Shown here: positions 7,881-15,284 of the stretch, one piece after another
How the letters are laid out: each line of letters opens with the position of its first letter
How positions within the stretch are numbered: the first letter of the stretch is position 1
Origin: SpSt-501 sp037481615
Lineage (GTDB): Bacteria > Desulfobacterota > Desulfobacteria > Desulfobacterales > SpSt-501
Strand: one strand, 5' to 3'
NCBI GenBank assembly: GCA_037481615.1
Contig: JBBFLI010000011.1
DNA length: 64,000 nt
Notes under the pieces: model-generated
Seen by the model: only the letters and a program-made list of their open reading frames with translations
What the model was told of the DNA's origin: nothing
Databases searched by the model: none
Made by a program: the position numbers and the translations under genes

Positions 7881-8636
7881 TTGTCTCCGGAATCCTGGAT
7901 CGAGGAAGCCGCGCGGGCGATCGCCGCACGCCCGCCGCTCGTCGCCCTGACCGGGGCCGGCATATCGGTCGAAAGCGGGATCCCCCCCTTTCGCTCCCCG
8001 GGCGGCCTGTGGGAAAAGTTCGACCCCACGGTCTACGCCTCGATCGAAACCTTTCGCCGCGACCCCTCGAAATACTGGAGCATTCGCGGGGACTTCATCC
8101 GGCGCCTGGATGACTACGCCCCCAACGCCGGGCACCTGGCGCTCGCGGAGCTCGAACGGGCGGGCCTGCTCCGGCACCTGATCACCCAGAACATCGACGG
8201 GCTGCACCAGAAAGCGGGGAGCCGGAGCGTGACCGAGCTCCACGGGAACCTGCGGGAAATCCTCTGCCTCGCCTGCAACCGCCGCTATCTCGCCCCGCGC
8301 ATCCCCCCGGGCACCCCTCCCCGCTGCGACGACTGCGGCGGGGTGCTCAAGCCGAACACGGTGCTCTTCGGCGAGGCGCTCCCGGCCGAGGCATTGGAGA
8401 GGGCCATCCAGGAGGCGGCGACCTGCGGCTGTCTGCTCGTGGTCGGCACCTCGGCCGTCGTCCAGCCGGCCGCCTCGCTGCCGCGGATCGCCCGCGGGAA
8501 CGGGGCTCTCGTGGTCGAGGTCAACCTCGAGCGCTCGCCTGCAGGCGCCGATCTCTTCCTCGAGGGCGCGGCGGGCGTCATTTTGCCCCGGCTGGCGGCC
8601 GCGCTCCGCGATCGGCGGGAACATCCGACCGCATGA
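7881..8636 (+). CDS. NAD-dependent protein deacylase, sirtuin (Sir2/CobB) family
   Basis: 251-residue sirtuin from TTG 7881, preceded by a GGAGGGGAAGG Shine-Dalgarno. Visible motifs: NAD-binding GAGISVESGIPPFR, TQNIDGLH, the catalytic His in TELHGN, and zinc-binding pairs CLAC and CDDC followed by LKPNTVLFGE and a VGTSAVVQPAA block. The family removes acyl groups from lysine using NAD+, giving O-acyl-ADP-ribose; many bacterial members reactivate acetyl-CoA synthetase. The open frame runs much further upstream but that part overlaps the opposite SRPBCC gene and lacks conserved sequence. The next gene begins 17 bp after the stop and is probably cotranscribed, hinting at acyl-CoA metabolism. Confidence 0.93.
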   Translation: MSPESWIEEAARAIAARPPLVALTGAGISVESGIPPFRSPGGLWEKFDPTVYASIETFRRDPSKYWSIRGDFIRRLDDYAPNAGHLALAELERAGLLRHLITQNIDGLHQKAGSRSVTELHGNLREILCLACNRRYLAPRIPPGTPPRCDDCGGVLKPNTVLFGEALPAEALERAIQEAATCGCLLVVGTSAVVQPAASLPRIARGNGALVVEVNLERSPAGADLFLEGAAGVILPRLAAALRDRREHPTA

Positions 8637-8653
8637 ACCCGGAGGAACGCGGC

Positions 8654-9400
8654 ATGGAAAAGATCCGCATCGAGGCCCGCGGCGAGGTCGCCCTGCTGCG
8701 GCTCGCGAACGGAACCCCGAATGCGCTCGACCCGGAAACGGTCGATGCGCTCCATGAGGCGCTCCCCGAAATCGCCCGGCGCTATCACGGCCTCGTGCTC
8801 GGCGGAAACGAGAAATTCTTCTCGATCGGGCTGGACGTGCCGCGGCTTCTCGCCTTCGACGCGGAGGCGATGGCCGCCTTCTGGAACCGTTTCGAGGACC
8901 TCGTGGTCCTCCTGCTCGAACTCCCCCTTCCCACCGCCTGCGCCCTCGGGGGGCATGCGACCGGCGGCGGGGCGATCCTGGCGCTCGCTTGCGACCGCCG
9001 CTTCGGCGCCGAGGGTCGGCGCCTCTTCGCCCTGAACGAGGTCCAGATCGGGGTCCCCGTCCCCTACCTTGCGCATCTGCTGCTCGCGCGGCTCGTCGGC
9101 GACCGCGCCGCCCGGGACATCGAGTGGCACAGCCGCTTCGTCGAACCCGCGGAGGCCCGGGAGCTCGGCATCCTGGACGGGCTCTTCGCCGTCGGGGAGC
9201 TGGAAGCGCAGGCCGTCGAGGAGACCCGCCGTCTCGCCCGCCTGCCCCGGGAAGCGCTCGCCGTCACGCGCCGGCATCGCAACCGGCAGCTCATCGCCGA
9301 GTTTCAGGCCCGGCGCGCCGGGCTCAACCGCGAGTTCCTCGATTGCTGGTTCTCACCCTCCGCGCGGGAGCTTCTCGCCGCGGCGGCGCGGAAATTCTGA
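8654..9400 (+). CDS. Enoyl-CoA hydratase/isomerase (crotonase) family protein
   Basis: 248-residue crotonase-fold protein. The oxyanion-hole region shows FFSIGLDVPRLL and HATGGGAILALACDRR, with a C-terminal trimerisation region. The usual catalytic Glu pair of hydratases is not obvious: the second site reads LNEVQIGVPVP, with one acidic residue, so the reaction may be isomerisation or hydrolysis rather than hydration. The start at 8654 is supported by GGAGGA about 8 nt upstream; an ATG at 8633 overlapping the sirtuin stop is the alternative. It appears to be an operon with the sirtuin gene. Exact substrate unknown. Confidence 0.82.
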   Translation: MEKIRIEARGEVALLRLANGTPNALDPETVDALHEALPEIARRYHGLVLGGNEKFFSIGLDVPRLLAFDAEAMAAFWNRFEDLVVLLLELPLPTACALGGHATGGGAILALACDRRFGAEGRRLFALNEVQIGVPVPYLAHLLLARLVGDRAARDIEWHSRFVEPAEARELGILDGLFAVGELEAQAVEETRRLARLPREALAVTRRHRNRQLIAEFQARRAGLNREFLDCWFSPSARELLAAAARKF

Positions 9401-9411
9401 GTCCGGCCGCC

Positions 9412-10023
9412 CTATTCCCAGCCGGCCTGACGCCGGACCGAGCGCAGGGTGAGCACGAGGGCGGTCTTCAGGGTGTCGTTCACGCCGGCGCCGGTGGCGG
9501 CGCTCGCGGGGAAGGCGGGCGCCTTGAGCTGCCGGTTGTAGAAGCGATCCATCTCCTCGATGCTCATCAGGGGGACCCCCGCCTCGGCCAGATCGCGCTT
9601 GTTCCACTGCATGACGACCGGGAACTGGAAGATGTTGATCCCGTAGTCCTTCAGGTTCTGCGCCATGTCCTTGAGCGACTCGATGTTCTGCTCGTGGCGC
9701 ACGCGCATCGAGTCGGCGACGAAGACCACCCCGTCGGCCCCCTTGAGCACGAGCTTGCGGGTGGAGGCGTATTTCGCCTGCCCGGGCACGGTGTAGAGCT
9801 GGACCCGCACCTCGCAGCCCTTGATCGTCCCCAGCCCCATGGGGACGAAATCGAAAAAGAGCGTGAGGTCCCCTTTGGTCTTGATCGAGACCATCTCGTC
9901 GAGCATGTGGCGGCGGCTGTGCTGGAAGATGTACTGGAGGTTGGTGGTCTTGCCGCAGCGGCCGGGACCGTAATAGACGATCTTGATCTCCACCTCCCGT
10001 TTTTTGAGATTGACGGTCGCCAT
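9412..10023 (-). CDS. MglA-type small Ras-like GTPase
   Basis: 203-residue small GTPase of the prokaryotic MglA family. Motifs: P-loop GPGRCGKTT (about 19-27), switch region with the family's TVPGQ (about 79-82) in place of the Ras DTAGQ, and base-specificity NKRD (about 144-147). In Myxococcus MglA sets cell polarity for gliding and type IV pili, controlled by the GAP MglB. No MglB/roadblock gene lies next to it here, so its partner is elsewhere or it acts in another role. It converges on the crotonase gene with an 11-bp gap. Confidence 0.92.
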   Translation of the reverse strand: MATVNLKKREVEIKIVYYGPGRCGKTTNLQYIFQHSRRHMLDEMVSIKTKGDLTLFFDFVPMGLGTIKGCEVRVQLYTVPGQAKYASTRKLVLKGADGVVFVADSMRVRHEQNIESLKDMAQNLKDYGINIFQFPVVMQWNKRDLAEAGVPLMSIEEMDRFYNRQLKAPAFPASAATGAGVNDTLKTALVLTLRSVRRQAGWE

Positions 10024-10325
10024 GGGCCGCGGGGGGATCCTTCCGGCAAAAGAAAAGAGCGTGAAAACGCGCCCCTGTCGTTTTCATCATAGGAAAGGCG
10101 GGGGGGAGAGTCAAGAAAGCGGCCGGCGTCGAAGACCCGCCTTCGGGCCATAACCATCGGACATAAAGGAGATTCCCGCCCTGGCGGCGCTTGCGCGCGG
10201 GTTCGCCGGGGGCAAGGGGGAAGAAGCGTCGCGGTCGGGGAAAGGGGGGGCAGGACCCGGGGGATTCGTCGAAGCCGTCCCGGGTCCGTCTTTTTCCCGC
10301 CCGGGGTTGCGGGGCGGAGCGGTCT
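10024..10325. other. Intergenic stretch, about 300 bp
   Basis: Lies between the MglA gene start and the end of the ferritin-like gene, both on the minus strand. I see no protein-coding gene. A terminator-like hairpin oriented to the + strand occupies 10253-10295, although no + strand gene precedes it, leaving room for a small + strand RNA. Confidence 0.4.
10253..10295 (+). terminator. Terminator-like hairpin on the + strand with no gene upstream
   Basis: A perfect 9-bp inverted repeat, GGACCCGGG (10253-10261) and CCCGGGTCC (10279-10287), with a 17-nt loop, is followed by GTCTTTTT. This has the form of a Rho-independent terminator for + strand transcripts only; the opposite side lacks a T-tract. 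Confidence 0.45.
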
Positions 10326-10772
10326 TCAGGCGGCCGGCGGGGCCGCCAGCGCCTCCAAGCGCGCCAGCCGGGCCTCGCGGTTTCGGGCCAGCCGTTCGAG
10401 GGCGCGCGCGACCTCCCGCAGCGCCTCGAGCCTTGCGGCGGCCTCGCGGTAGTAGCGCGCGGCCCGACTCTCCAGGCGCTTGGCGGTCGAGAGCACCTCG
10501 GCCGCCCCGAGAACGGCCGCCCCCTCGCAGGCCTCACAGAAGGGGGCCCGGGTGAACCCGGTGATCGGCTCGAGAATCATCTCGGTCACGTTCTCCCGCC
10601 GGATCCGCTGCACGGTGCCGGCGTTCTGCGCCGCCCCGGCGGCCAGTTCGACGAACAGATCGTGCATCGCGCCGCAGGCGGGATTGCCTGCGGCGGCCTC
10701 GTAGAAACGACGGTCCTGATCCTCCAGCTCTTCGGCGAAATTCAGAATGCTGCCAAAGTTTTCCAGCGGCAT
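10326..10772 (-). CDS. Ferritin-like/rubrerythrin-like small protein
   Basis: 148-residue, strongly helical protein. It begins MPLENFGSILNFAEELE and has a helix EDQDRRFYEAAAGN, followed later by an ESRAARYYREAAARLE helix and a long Arg/Leu/Glu-rich C-terminal helix. The repeated acidic-aromatic helices resemble the four-helix di-iron fold of rubrerythrins, but a full ExxH pair set is not evident, so metal binding is uncertain. A GGGAG Shine-Dalgarno lies 4 nt before ATG 10772. A short CEAC motif in the middle might bind metal. It follows mmsA by about 75 bp on the same strand and may be cotranscribed. Confidence 0.55.
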   Translation of the reverse strand: MPLENFGSILNFAEELEDQDRRFYEAAAGNPACGAMHDLFVELAAGAAQNAGTVQRIRRENVTEMILEPITGFTRAPFCEACEGAAVLGAAEVLSTAKRLESRAARYYREAAARLEALREVARALERLARNREARLARLEALAAPPAA

Positions 10773-10846
10773 GAATCTCCCATCCCTTCCGCGGAAGGAA
10801 GGCCCCGGCGCCCTTTTGCAGGCTGCGGTTTCGCCTCGCCGGGGTC

Positions 10847-12301
10847 TTACATCCAACGCTCGATCATCACCTTGGTGTCCGTGAAAAACTGGAAAATTTC
10901 CTGCCCGTGCCCCTTGATGTCGCCGAACATGGAGTTTCCGGCGCCGCCGAAGGGGAAATAGGCCATGGGCGCCGCAATCCCGATGTTGACCCCGATCATG
11001 CTCGGCTTGACGCGGTAGCGGAACTCGCGCGCGGTGCGGCCGTTCGTGGTATAGATGCAGGCCGCGTTGGCAAAGCCGCGGGTGTTCACGAGTTCGATCA
11101 CCTCCTCCAGGCTGCGGCAGCGGATGACGCTCACGACCGGCCCGAAGATCTCCTCGCGCGCAATCGTCATGTCGGGGGTGACGTGGTCGAATATCGTGGG
11201 GCCGACGAAGAAGCCGTTCGGGCATTCCGGCACCGTGGGGTTCCGCCCGTCGAGCACGAGCTTCGCCCCCTCGGCGATGCCCTTTTCGATGTAGTTGAGG
11301 ACCCGTTGCCGGTGGGCGGCGCTCACGAGCGGCCCCATCGTCGTCTTCTCGTCCAGCCCGTCCCCCATGCGCACGGCCCGGGCCGCCGCCGTGAACCGCT
11401 CGAGCAGCCGGTCGGCGACGTCGCCCACGGGGGCGAGAATCGCCCCGGAGAGGCAGCGCTGGCCGGTGCAGCCGTAGTAGGAGGTGATCAGCGAGGGCAT
11501 GGCGAGATCGAGCTTCGCATCGGGCATCACGGCGACCACATTCTTGGCCCCCCCCAGGGCCTGGACGCGCTTTCCCGTCGCCCCGCAGCGCTCGTAGATG
11601 TAGCGCGCCGTCGGCGTGGAGCCCACGAAGGAAACCCCGGCGATGTCCGGATGGTCGAGAATCGCGTTCACCACCTCGCGCGATCCGTGGACGAGGTTCA
11701 CCACCCCCTCCGGCAGCCCGATTTCGTCGACGATCTCGAAGATGCGGGTCTGGGTCATCGGAACCTGTTCGGAGGGCTTGAGCACGAAGGTGTTGCCGCA
11801 GACGATCGCGTAGGGGAGAAACCACCACGGCACCATCGCCGGGAAGTTGTAGGGGGCGATGGCGGCGAATACGCCGATCGGCTGCCGCCAGCCCGCGCAG
11901 TCGATGTCCTTCGCGATGTCCTCGAGGCTGTAGCCGCACATGAGCGTCGTGACCGCGGTCGCGTGTTCCACGTTCTCGATCATGCGCCGCACCTCGCCCC
12001 GGGCCTCGTCGATCACCTTGCCCTGCTCGCGCGTGAGCACGCGGGCGATCTCCTCGAAGTGCTTCTCGAAGGCTTCCTTGAGGCGGAAGAGATAGCGCGC
12101 CCGCGTGATCGGCGGCGTCGAGCGCCAGTCCGGAAAGGCCGCCCGGGCCGCTTGCACGGCGCGATCCACGTCGGCCGCGGTGCCGTAGGGAACCTGGGCG
12201 ATTTTTTCCCCCCGCGCCGGGTTCCACACGTCGCCGAAGGTCCGGGTCGCCGAGGCGACCCACTCGCCGTTGATGTAGTTTTTCACGACCGGCAATGCCA
12301 T
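10847..12301 (-). CDS. mmsA: CoA-acylating methylmalonate-semialdehyde dehydrogenase
   Basis: 484-residue ALDH-superfamily enzyme. The start KNYINGEWVAS, cofactor segment APYNFPAMVPWWFLPYA, FVGSTPTARYIYERC and catalytic Cys283 in YYGCTGQRCLSG are characteristic of MmsA/ALDH6. The family oxidises methylmalonate or malonate semialdehyde with NAD+ and CoA to propionyl-CoA or acetyl-CoA, in valine, beta-alanine or inositol breakdown. Divergent from it is an Lrp/AsnC-type regulator, whose product probably controls it; a perfect inverted repeat overlaps the inferred -35 box. Companion valine or inositol genes are absent. Confidence 0.93.
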   Translation of the reverse strand: MALPVVKNYINGEWVASATRTFGDVWNPARGEKIAQVPYGTAADVDRAVQAARAAFPDWRSTPPITRARYLFRLKEAFEKHFEEIARVLTREQGKVIDEARGEVRRMIENVEHATAVTTLMCGYSLEDIAKDIDCAGWRQPIGVFAAIAPYNFPAMVPWWFLPYAIVCGNTFVLKPSEQVPMTQTRIFEIVDEIGLPEGVVNLVHGSREVVNAILDHPDIAGVSFVGSTPTARYIYERCGATGKRVQALGGAKNVVAVMPDAKLDLAMPSLITSYYGCTGQRCLSGAILAPVGDVADRLLERFTAAARAVRMGDGLDEKTTMGPLVSAAHRQRVLNYIEKGIAEGAKLVLDGRNPTVPECPNGFFVGPTIFDHVTPDMTIAREEIFGPVVSVIRCRSLEEVIELVNTRGFANAACIYTTNGRTAREFRYRVKPSMIGVNIGIAAPMAYFPFGGAGNSMFGDIKGHGQEIFQFFTDTKVMIERWM

Positions 12302-12337
12302 GGAGGAGCCTCCTGCCTGATGGGGGAATCCGAAATC

Positions 12338-12354
12338 GCGGGGCGCAGCCCCGC
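12338..12354. repeat. Perfect 7-3-7 inverted repeat in the mmsA leader
   Basis: GCGGGGC-GCA-GCCCCGC lies about 40 bp upstream of mmsA, downstream of its inferred promoter. It would form a stable hairpin in the 5' untranslated leader. There is no T-tract, so it is not a terminator. Confidence 0.35.
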
Positions 12355-12370
12355 CGCCGCAAATGAGGGC

Positions 12371-12400
12371 AGCTTAGTGGAAGCCCTGCGGGGGTGTCAA
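12371..12400 (-). promoter_or_regulatory. mmsA: Predicted sigma70-type promoter for mmsA
   Basis: On the minus strand TTGACA (12395-12400) and TAAGCT (12371-12376) are separated by 18 bp. TTGACA is a perfect -35 consensus. It would start transcription about 60-65 bp before the mmsA start codon. Confidence 0.45.
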
Positions 12401-12410
12401 GGACCCCCGC
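12388..12410. promoter_or_regulatory. Candidate operator: perfect 8-7-8 inverted repeat over the mmsA -35 box
   Basis: GCGGGGGT-N7-ACCCCCGC is a perfect dyad whose spacer and one arm cover the -35 box of the mmsA promoter. Binding here, for instance by the divergently encoded Lrp/AsnC-type regulator, would block RNA polymerase. Confidence 0.4.
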
Positions 12411-12437
12411 CGAAAAATTGCGGATCCTTCCATTCTT

Positions 12438-12465
12438 TTGACAGCCGACGACGAAATCGGATAAT
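12438..12465 (+). promoter_or_regulatory. Predicted sigma70-type promoter for the Lrp/AsnC regulator
   Basis: TTGACA (12438-12443), a 16-bp spacer and GATAAT (12460-12465) lie about 25 bp before the regulator's start codon, in an AT-rich patch. The leader would be short and contains AAAGGA as ribosome-binding site. Confidence 0.6.
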
Positions 12466-12488
12466 TTGATCGCAAAGGATTTCTGGAT

Positions 12489-13019
12489 ATGAAAAAAAAT
12501 GGGGTAAATCTCGGGTCGGCCCGCCGCGACGGCCGACCGGCCGCCCCGGCGCGGCCCCGCAGCCGGCGGCTCGACGCCGTGGACCGCCGCCTGATCGAGC
12601 TCTTGCAGCGGGACGGCCGCATCTCCCACTCCGAGCTCGCCCGCCAGATCGGCATCTCCGAGGCGACCGTGCGCAGCCGCCTGCAGCGGCTGATCCGCGA
12701 GGAGATCCTCCAAGTCGTCGCCGTGAGCAACCCGCTCAAGCTGGGCTTCGGCGTGGTGGGCAGCCTGCGCATCGAGGTCGAGGTGCGGCACCTCGAACGC
12801 ATCCTGCGTGAGCTTCAGGCGATCCCCTGCCTCTGGCACATCGTTCAGACCACGGGCGCGGGGGCGGTCGACGCCGAGTTCGTGCTGCAAAACCTCGAGG
12901 AGCTGCGAATCCTGCTCTACGAGCGGATCGCGCGCATCGAAGGGGTGCGGCGGACGGAGACGACGCTGTTTCTGAACTACGTCAAGCGCCGCTACGACTG
13001 GGGAACGGCCTTCGCCTGA
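12489..13019 (+). CDS. Lrp/AsnC-family transcriptional regulator
   Basis: 176-residue regulator: a basic N-terminal extension (about 1-27), a winged HTH (DAVDRRLIELLQRDGR then ISHSELARQIGISEATVRSR), and a C-terminal ligand-binding/oligomerisation domain of the RAM type. Lrp/AsnC proteins respond to amino acids or their keto derivatives. It is divergent from mmsA across 187 bp containing promoters for both, so local control of mmsA is the simplest reading. Its last 28 bp overlap the end of the opposing methyltransferase gene. Confidence 0.88.
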   Translation: MKKNGVNLGSARRDGRPAAPARPRSRRLDAVDRRLIELLQRDGRISHSELARQIGISEATVRSRLQRLIREEILQVVAVSNPLKLGFGVVGSLRIEVEVRHLERILRELQAIPCLWHIVQTTGAGAVDAEFVLQNLEELRILLYERIARIEGVRRTETTLFLNYVKRRYDWGTAFA

Positions 13020-14203
13020 AGCCTCCCCCCCTTCCCGCAGACGGCCCCGTAGAAAATCCCCACTTTCAGGCCGCCGTGCACCACGTCGTGCCGGACAAGG
13101 CCGAGGGGGTCGATCTCGGCTGCCCAGGCGCGCGGGGCGAACAGCGCCACGCGCCAGCCTGCATAGCGCTCCCGGAGCCTGGCGACGACCGCCCGCAGCA
13201 GATCCCGCGCCTGGGCGCCCCCGCCCAGCCGCCTGCCGTAGGGGGGGTTGAGAACCAGGATCCCCGGTGCGGCGGAAACCTCTGCCGGATCCAGTGCGAA
13301 AAAATCGCGGCAGGCGACCTCGACCGCATCACCCATCCCCCCCGCCTCCAGGCTCTCTGCGAGCAGGCGGCAGGCTTCGGGGTCGCGGTCGGAAGCGAAG
13401 ATGCGCGGGGCCTCCAGGGTGCGGAACCCCCGGGACGCCTGGCGCCGAAGATGCTCCCAGGCGGGCGGCCGGAAGGCCGGCCAGTCGAAAAAGGCAAAGC
13501 GGCGAAACCATCCGGGAGGGATCTTCTTGGCCAGGAAGGCGGCCTCGAGGGGAAGGGTCCCCCCCCCGCACATCGGGTCGAGCAGCACCTCTTCGCCCGT
13601 GAACCCGACGAGCCGGAGCGCCGCGGCGGCCAGGGTTGCGCGCAAGGGGGCCTTGCCCGCGCCGCCCCGCCGAAGGCCCCGGCGATGCAGGGGCTCGCCG
13701 CTCGCATCGAGGGAAAGAAGAAAGCGGTCCTCCTCCCCGCGCACCCAGATCCGCGGGCGGTTCTCCCCGCCGCCGGCGGCGGGCGCCGGGCCGAGCCGGG
13801 AGCGGATCGCGGCCTGCAGGCGCTCGGCGATCGCCCCGCGATGATGCAGGCGGCAGCGGTGGACGGCCACCGAAAAGCCGGGATCGCATCCCGGCGCGAG
13901 GTAGAGCTCCCAGGGAAAGGAGGCCGCCTTCCGCTCGAGGTCCGCGAAGCGGGTGGCGTGCAGCGCGACCAGGCGCACCAGGATGCGTGTGGCCGTGCTC
14001 AGCACGAGGTTGGCGCGGTAGAGCTCGGGGAGGCGCCCCGCGGCCTCGAAGCCGCCGGCAAGGACCCGCGGCGGGGGCAGCCCCGCGGCCTGGGCCTCCG
14101 CTGCAGCGAGGGTCTCGAGCCCGGGTGCGGTGACCGCAAAAAAGCGGTGGGGCCGGGCGACGACCTGGCGCCGGATGCGCCTCTCCGTGGCCGCCGGGCT
14201 CAT
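12992..14203 (-). CDS. THUMP-domain N2-guanine RNA methyltransferase, RlmL-N/YcbY type
   Basis: 403 residues. The N-terminal part begins RPHRFFAVTAPGLETLAAAEA, a ferredoxin-like plus THUMP RNA-binding unit, and the C-terminal Rossmann methyltransferase shows VLLDPMCGGGTLPLEAA (SAM site), an acidic ASDRDP and the catalytic NPPYG motif typical of N2-guanine/N6-adenine methyltransferases. The family methylates 23S rRNA guanine (G2445 in E. coli RlmL). It lacks the second methyltransferase half found in fused E. coli RlmKL. The start overlaps the EamA stop as ATGA, indicating translational coupling. The exact rRNA target is inferred. Confidence 0.88.
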   Translation of the reverse strand: MSPAATERRIRRQVVARPHRFFAVTAPGLETLAAAEAQAAGLPPPRVLAGGFEAAGRLPELYRANLVLSTATRILVRLVALHATRFADLERKAASFPWELYLAPGCDPGFSVAVHRCRLHHRGAIAERLQAAIRSRLGPAPAAGGGENRPRIWVRGEEDRFLLSLDASGEPLHRRGLRRGGAGKAPLRATLAAAALRLVGFTGEEVLLDPMCGGGTLPLEAAFLAKKIPPGWFRRFAFFDWPAFRPPAWEHLRRQASRGFRTLEAPRIFASDRDPEACRLLAESLEAGGMGDAVEVACRDFFALDPAEVSAAPGILVLNPPYGRRLGGGAQARDLLRAVVARLRERYAGWRVALFAPRAWAAEIDPLGLVRHDVVHGGLKVGIFYGAVCGKGGRLQAKAVPQS

Positions 14204-15165
14204 CGCCCCCCCCGCAGGCGAAGTGCGCGACGGGCCTCCTCCGCCGCGCGGGCACGGATGCGGATGGGGGCCCGTTCGTCCCGTTCCGGGCGGATCTGCA
14301 GCAGGATCACCGCCGCGATCACCAGCCCCCCGCCCGCCATCTGCAGGGGCTCGAGCCGCTCCCCCAGGAAAAGAAAGGAAAAAAGGCCTGCCAGAAGGGG
14401 TTCGATCGTGGAAACGATGCTCGCGCGCGTGGCGCGGATGCGGTTGATCCCCTCGAAATAGAGCCCGAAGGGAACGATCGCGCCCACCAGGGCGATGAAG
14501 AGAACCCAGGGCCACACCTCCGCGAAGCGCTCGTCAAGAAAGGCTTCGAGCGGCGGGTGGAGCAGGTTCCATTCGAGGGCGGCGACCAAGAGGGCATAGA
14601 AGAGCACCGTCCAGGGGGGATAGCGGTGCATGCCCGCCTCCCCGTAGACCGACCACCAGGCGAAGGCGCAGGCGGCCGCCAGGCCGCTGGCGATCCCCGC
14701 GGCATGCAACCCGAGGAGATCGAGGCGGTAGGCCCCGACCGCGAAGAAGCACCCCGTGAAGGCGGCGGCGATCGCGCACACCGCACGGCGCCCGAGGGGT
14801 TCGCGCCGAACGCCCCCCACGTAGAGCGCGATCAGGACGGGGGCGAGGTATTCGAGGACGAGGGCGGCCGCGACCTGCAGGCGGCTGATCGCATAGAGAT
14901 AGGCGACGTTGATCGCCGCCATGCCGAAGGTGCCGAGCAGAAGAAAATAGGGGAGGTCGCGCCGCTCGACCCGCAGCCATCGGGGCCGCAGCAACCCGAG
15001 GGCGAGCGCGAGAAACACCACGGCCGTCGTGAGGCGGAGCTGCACGAGCTGAAAGGGCGTGATCCCGCTCTGGAAGAGGAACTTGGCGGCAGAGGCGCCC
15101 GCGGCCCAGCAGGCGGCGGCCAGGAGGACACAGATGTAGCCCACATGCTCGGAACCCCCCTTCAC
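14200..15165 (-). CDS. EamA/DMT-superfamily transporter
   Basis: 321-residue inner-membrane protein with ten predicted transmembrane helices in two EamA repeats; the first begins YICVLLAAACWAAGASAAKFLF and the second includes AFAWWSVYGEAG, PFGLYFEGI and STIEPLLAGLFSFLFLGERL, the last being a family signature. These carriers export or exchange metabolites such as amino acids. GTG 15165 is preceded by GGAGGGG. The gene ends in an ATGA overlap with the RNA methyltransferase gene. A basic tail follows the last helix. Substrate unknown. Confidence 0.88.
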   Translation of the reverse strand: MKGGSEHVGYICVLLAAACWAAGASAAKFLFQSGITPFQLVQLRLTTAVVFLALALGLLRPRWLRVERRDLPYFLLLGTFGMAAINVAYLYAISRLQVAAALVLEYLAPVLIALYVGGVRREPLGRRAVCAIAAAFTGCFFAVGAYRLDLLGLHAAGIASGLAAACAFAWWSVYGEAGMHRYPPWTVLFYALLVAALEWNLLHPPLEAFLDERFAEVWPWVLFIALVGAIVPFGLYFEGINRIRATRASIVSTIEPLLAGLFSFLFLGERLEPLQMAGGGLVIAAVILLQIRPERDERAPIRIRARAAEEARRALRLRGGR

Positions 15166-15284
15166 GATGCCCCTCCTTCCCTCCGGTCCCTCGCGGTTTG
15201 CTTTTTGAAACGCGCTGGGGTAGGCATGCGGGGCCGGCGATCAGGGGCGCCCGCGGCATGCGGCCCCGGCCGAAAAGCGGAGGG

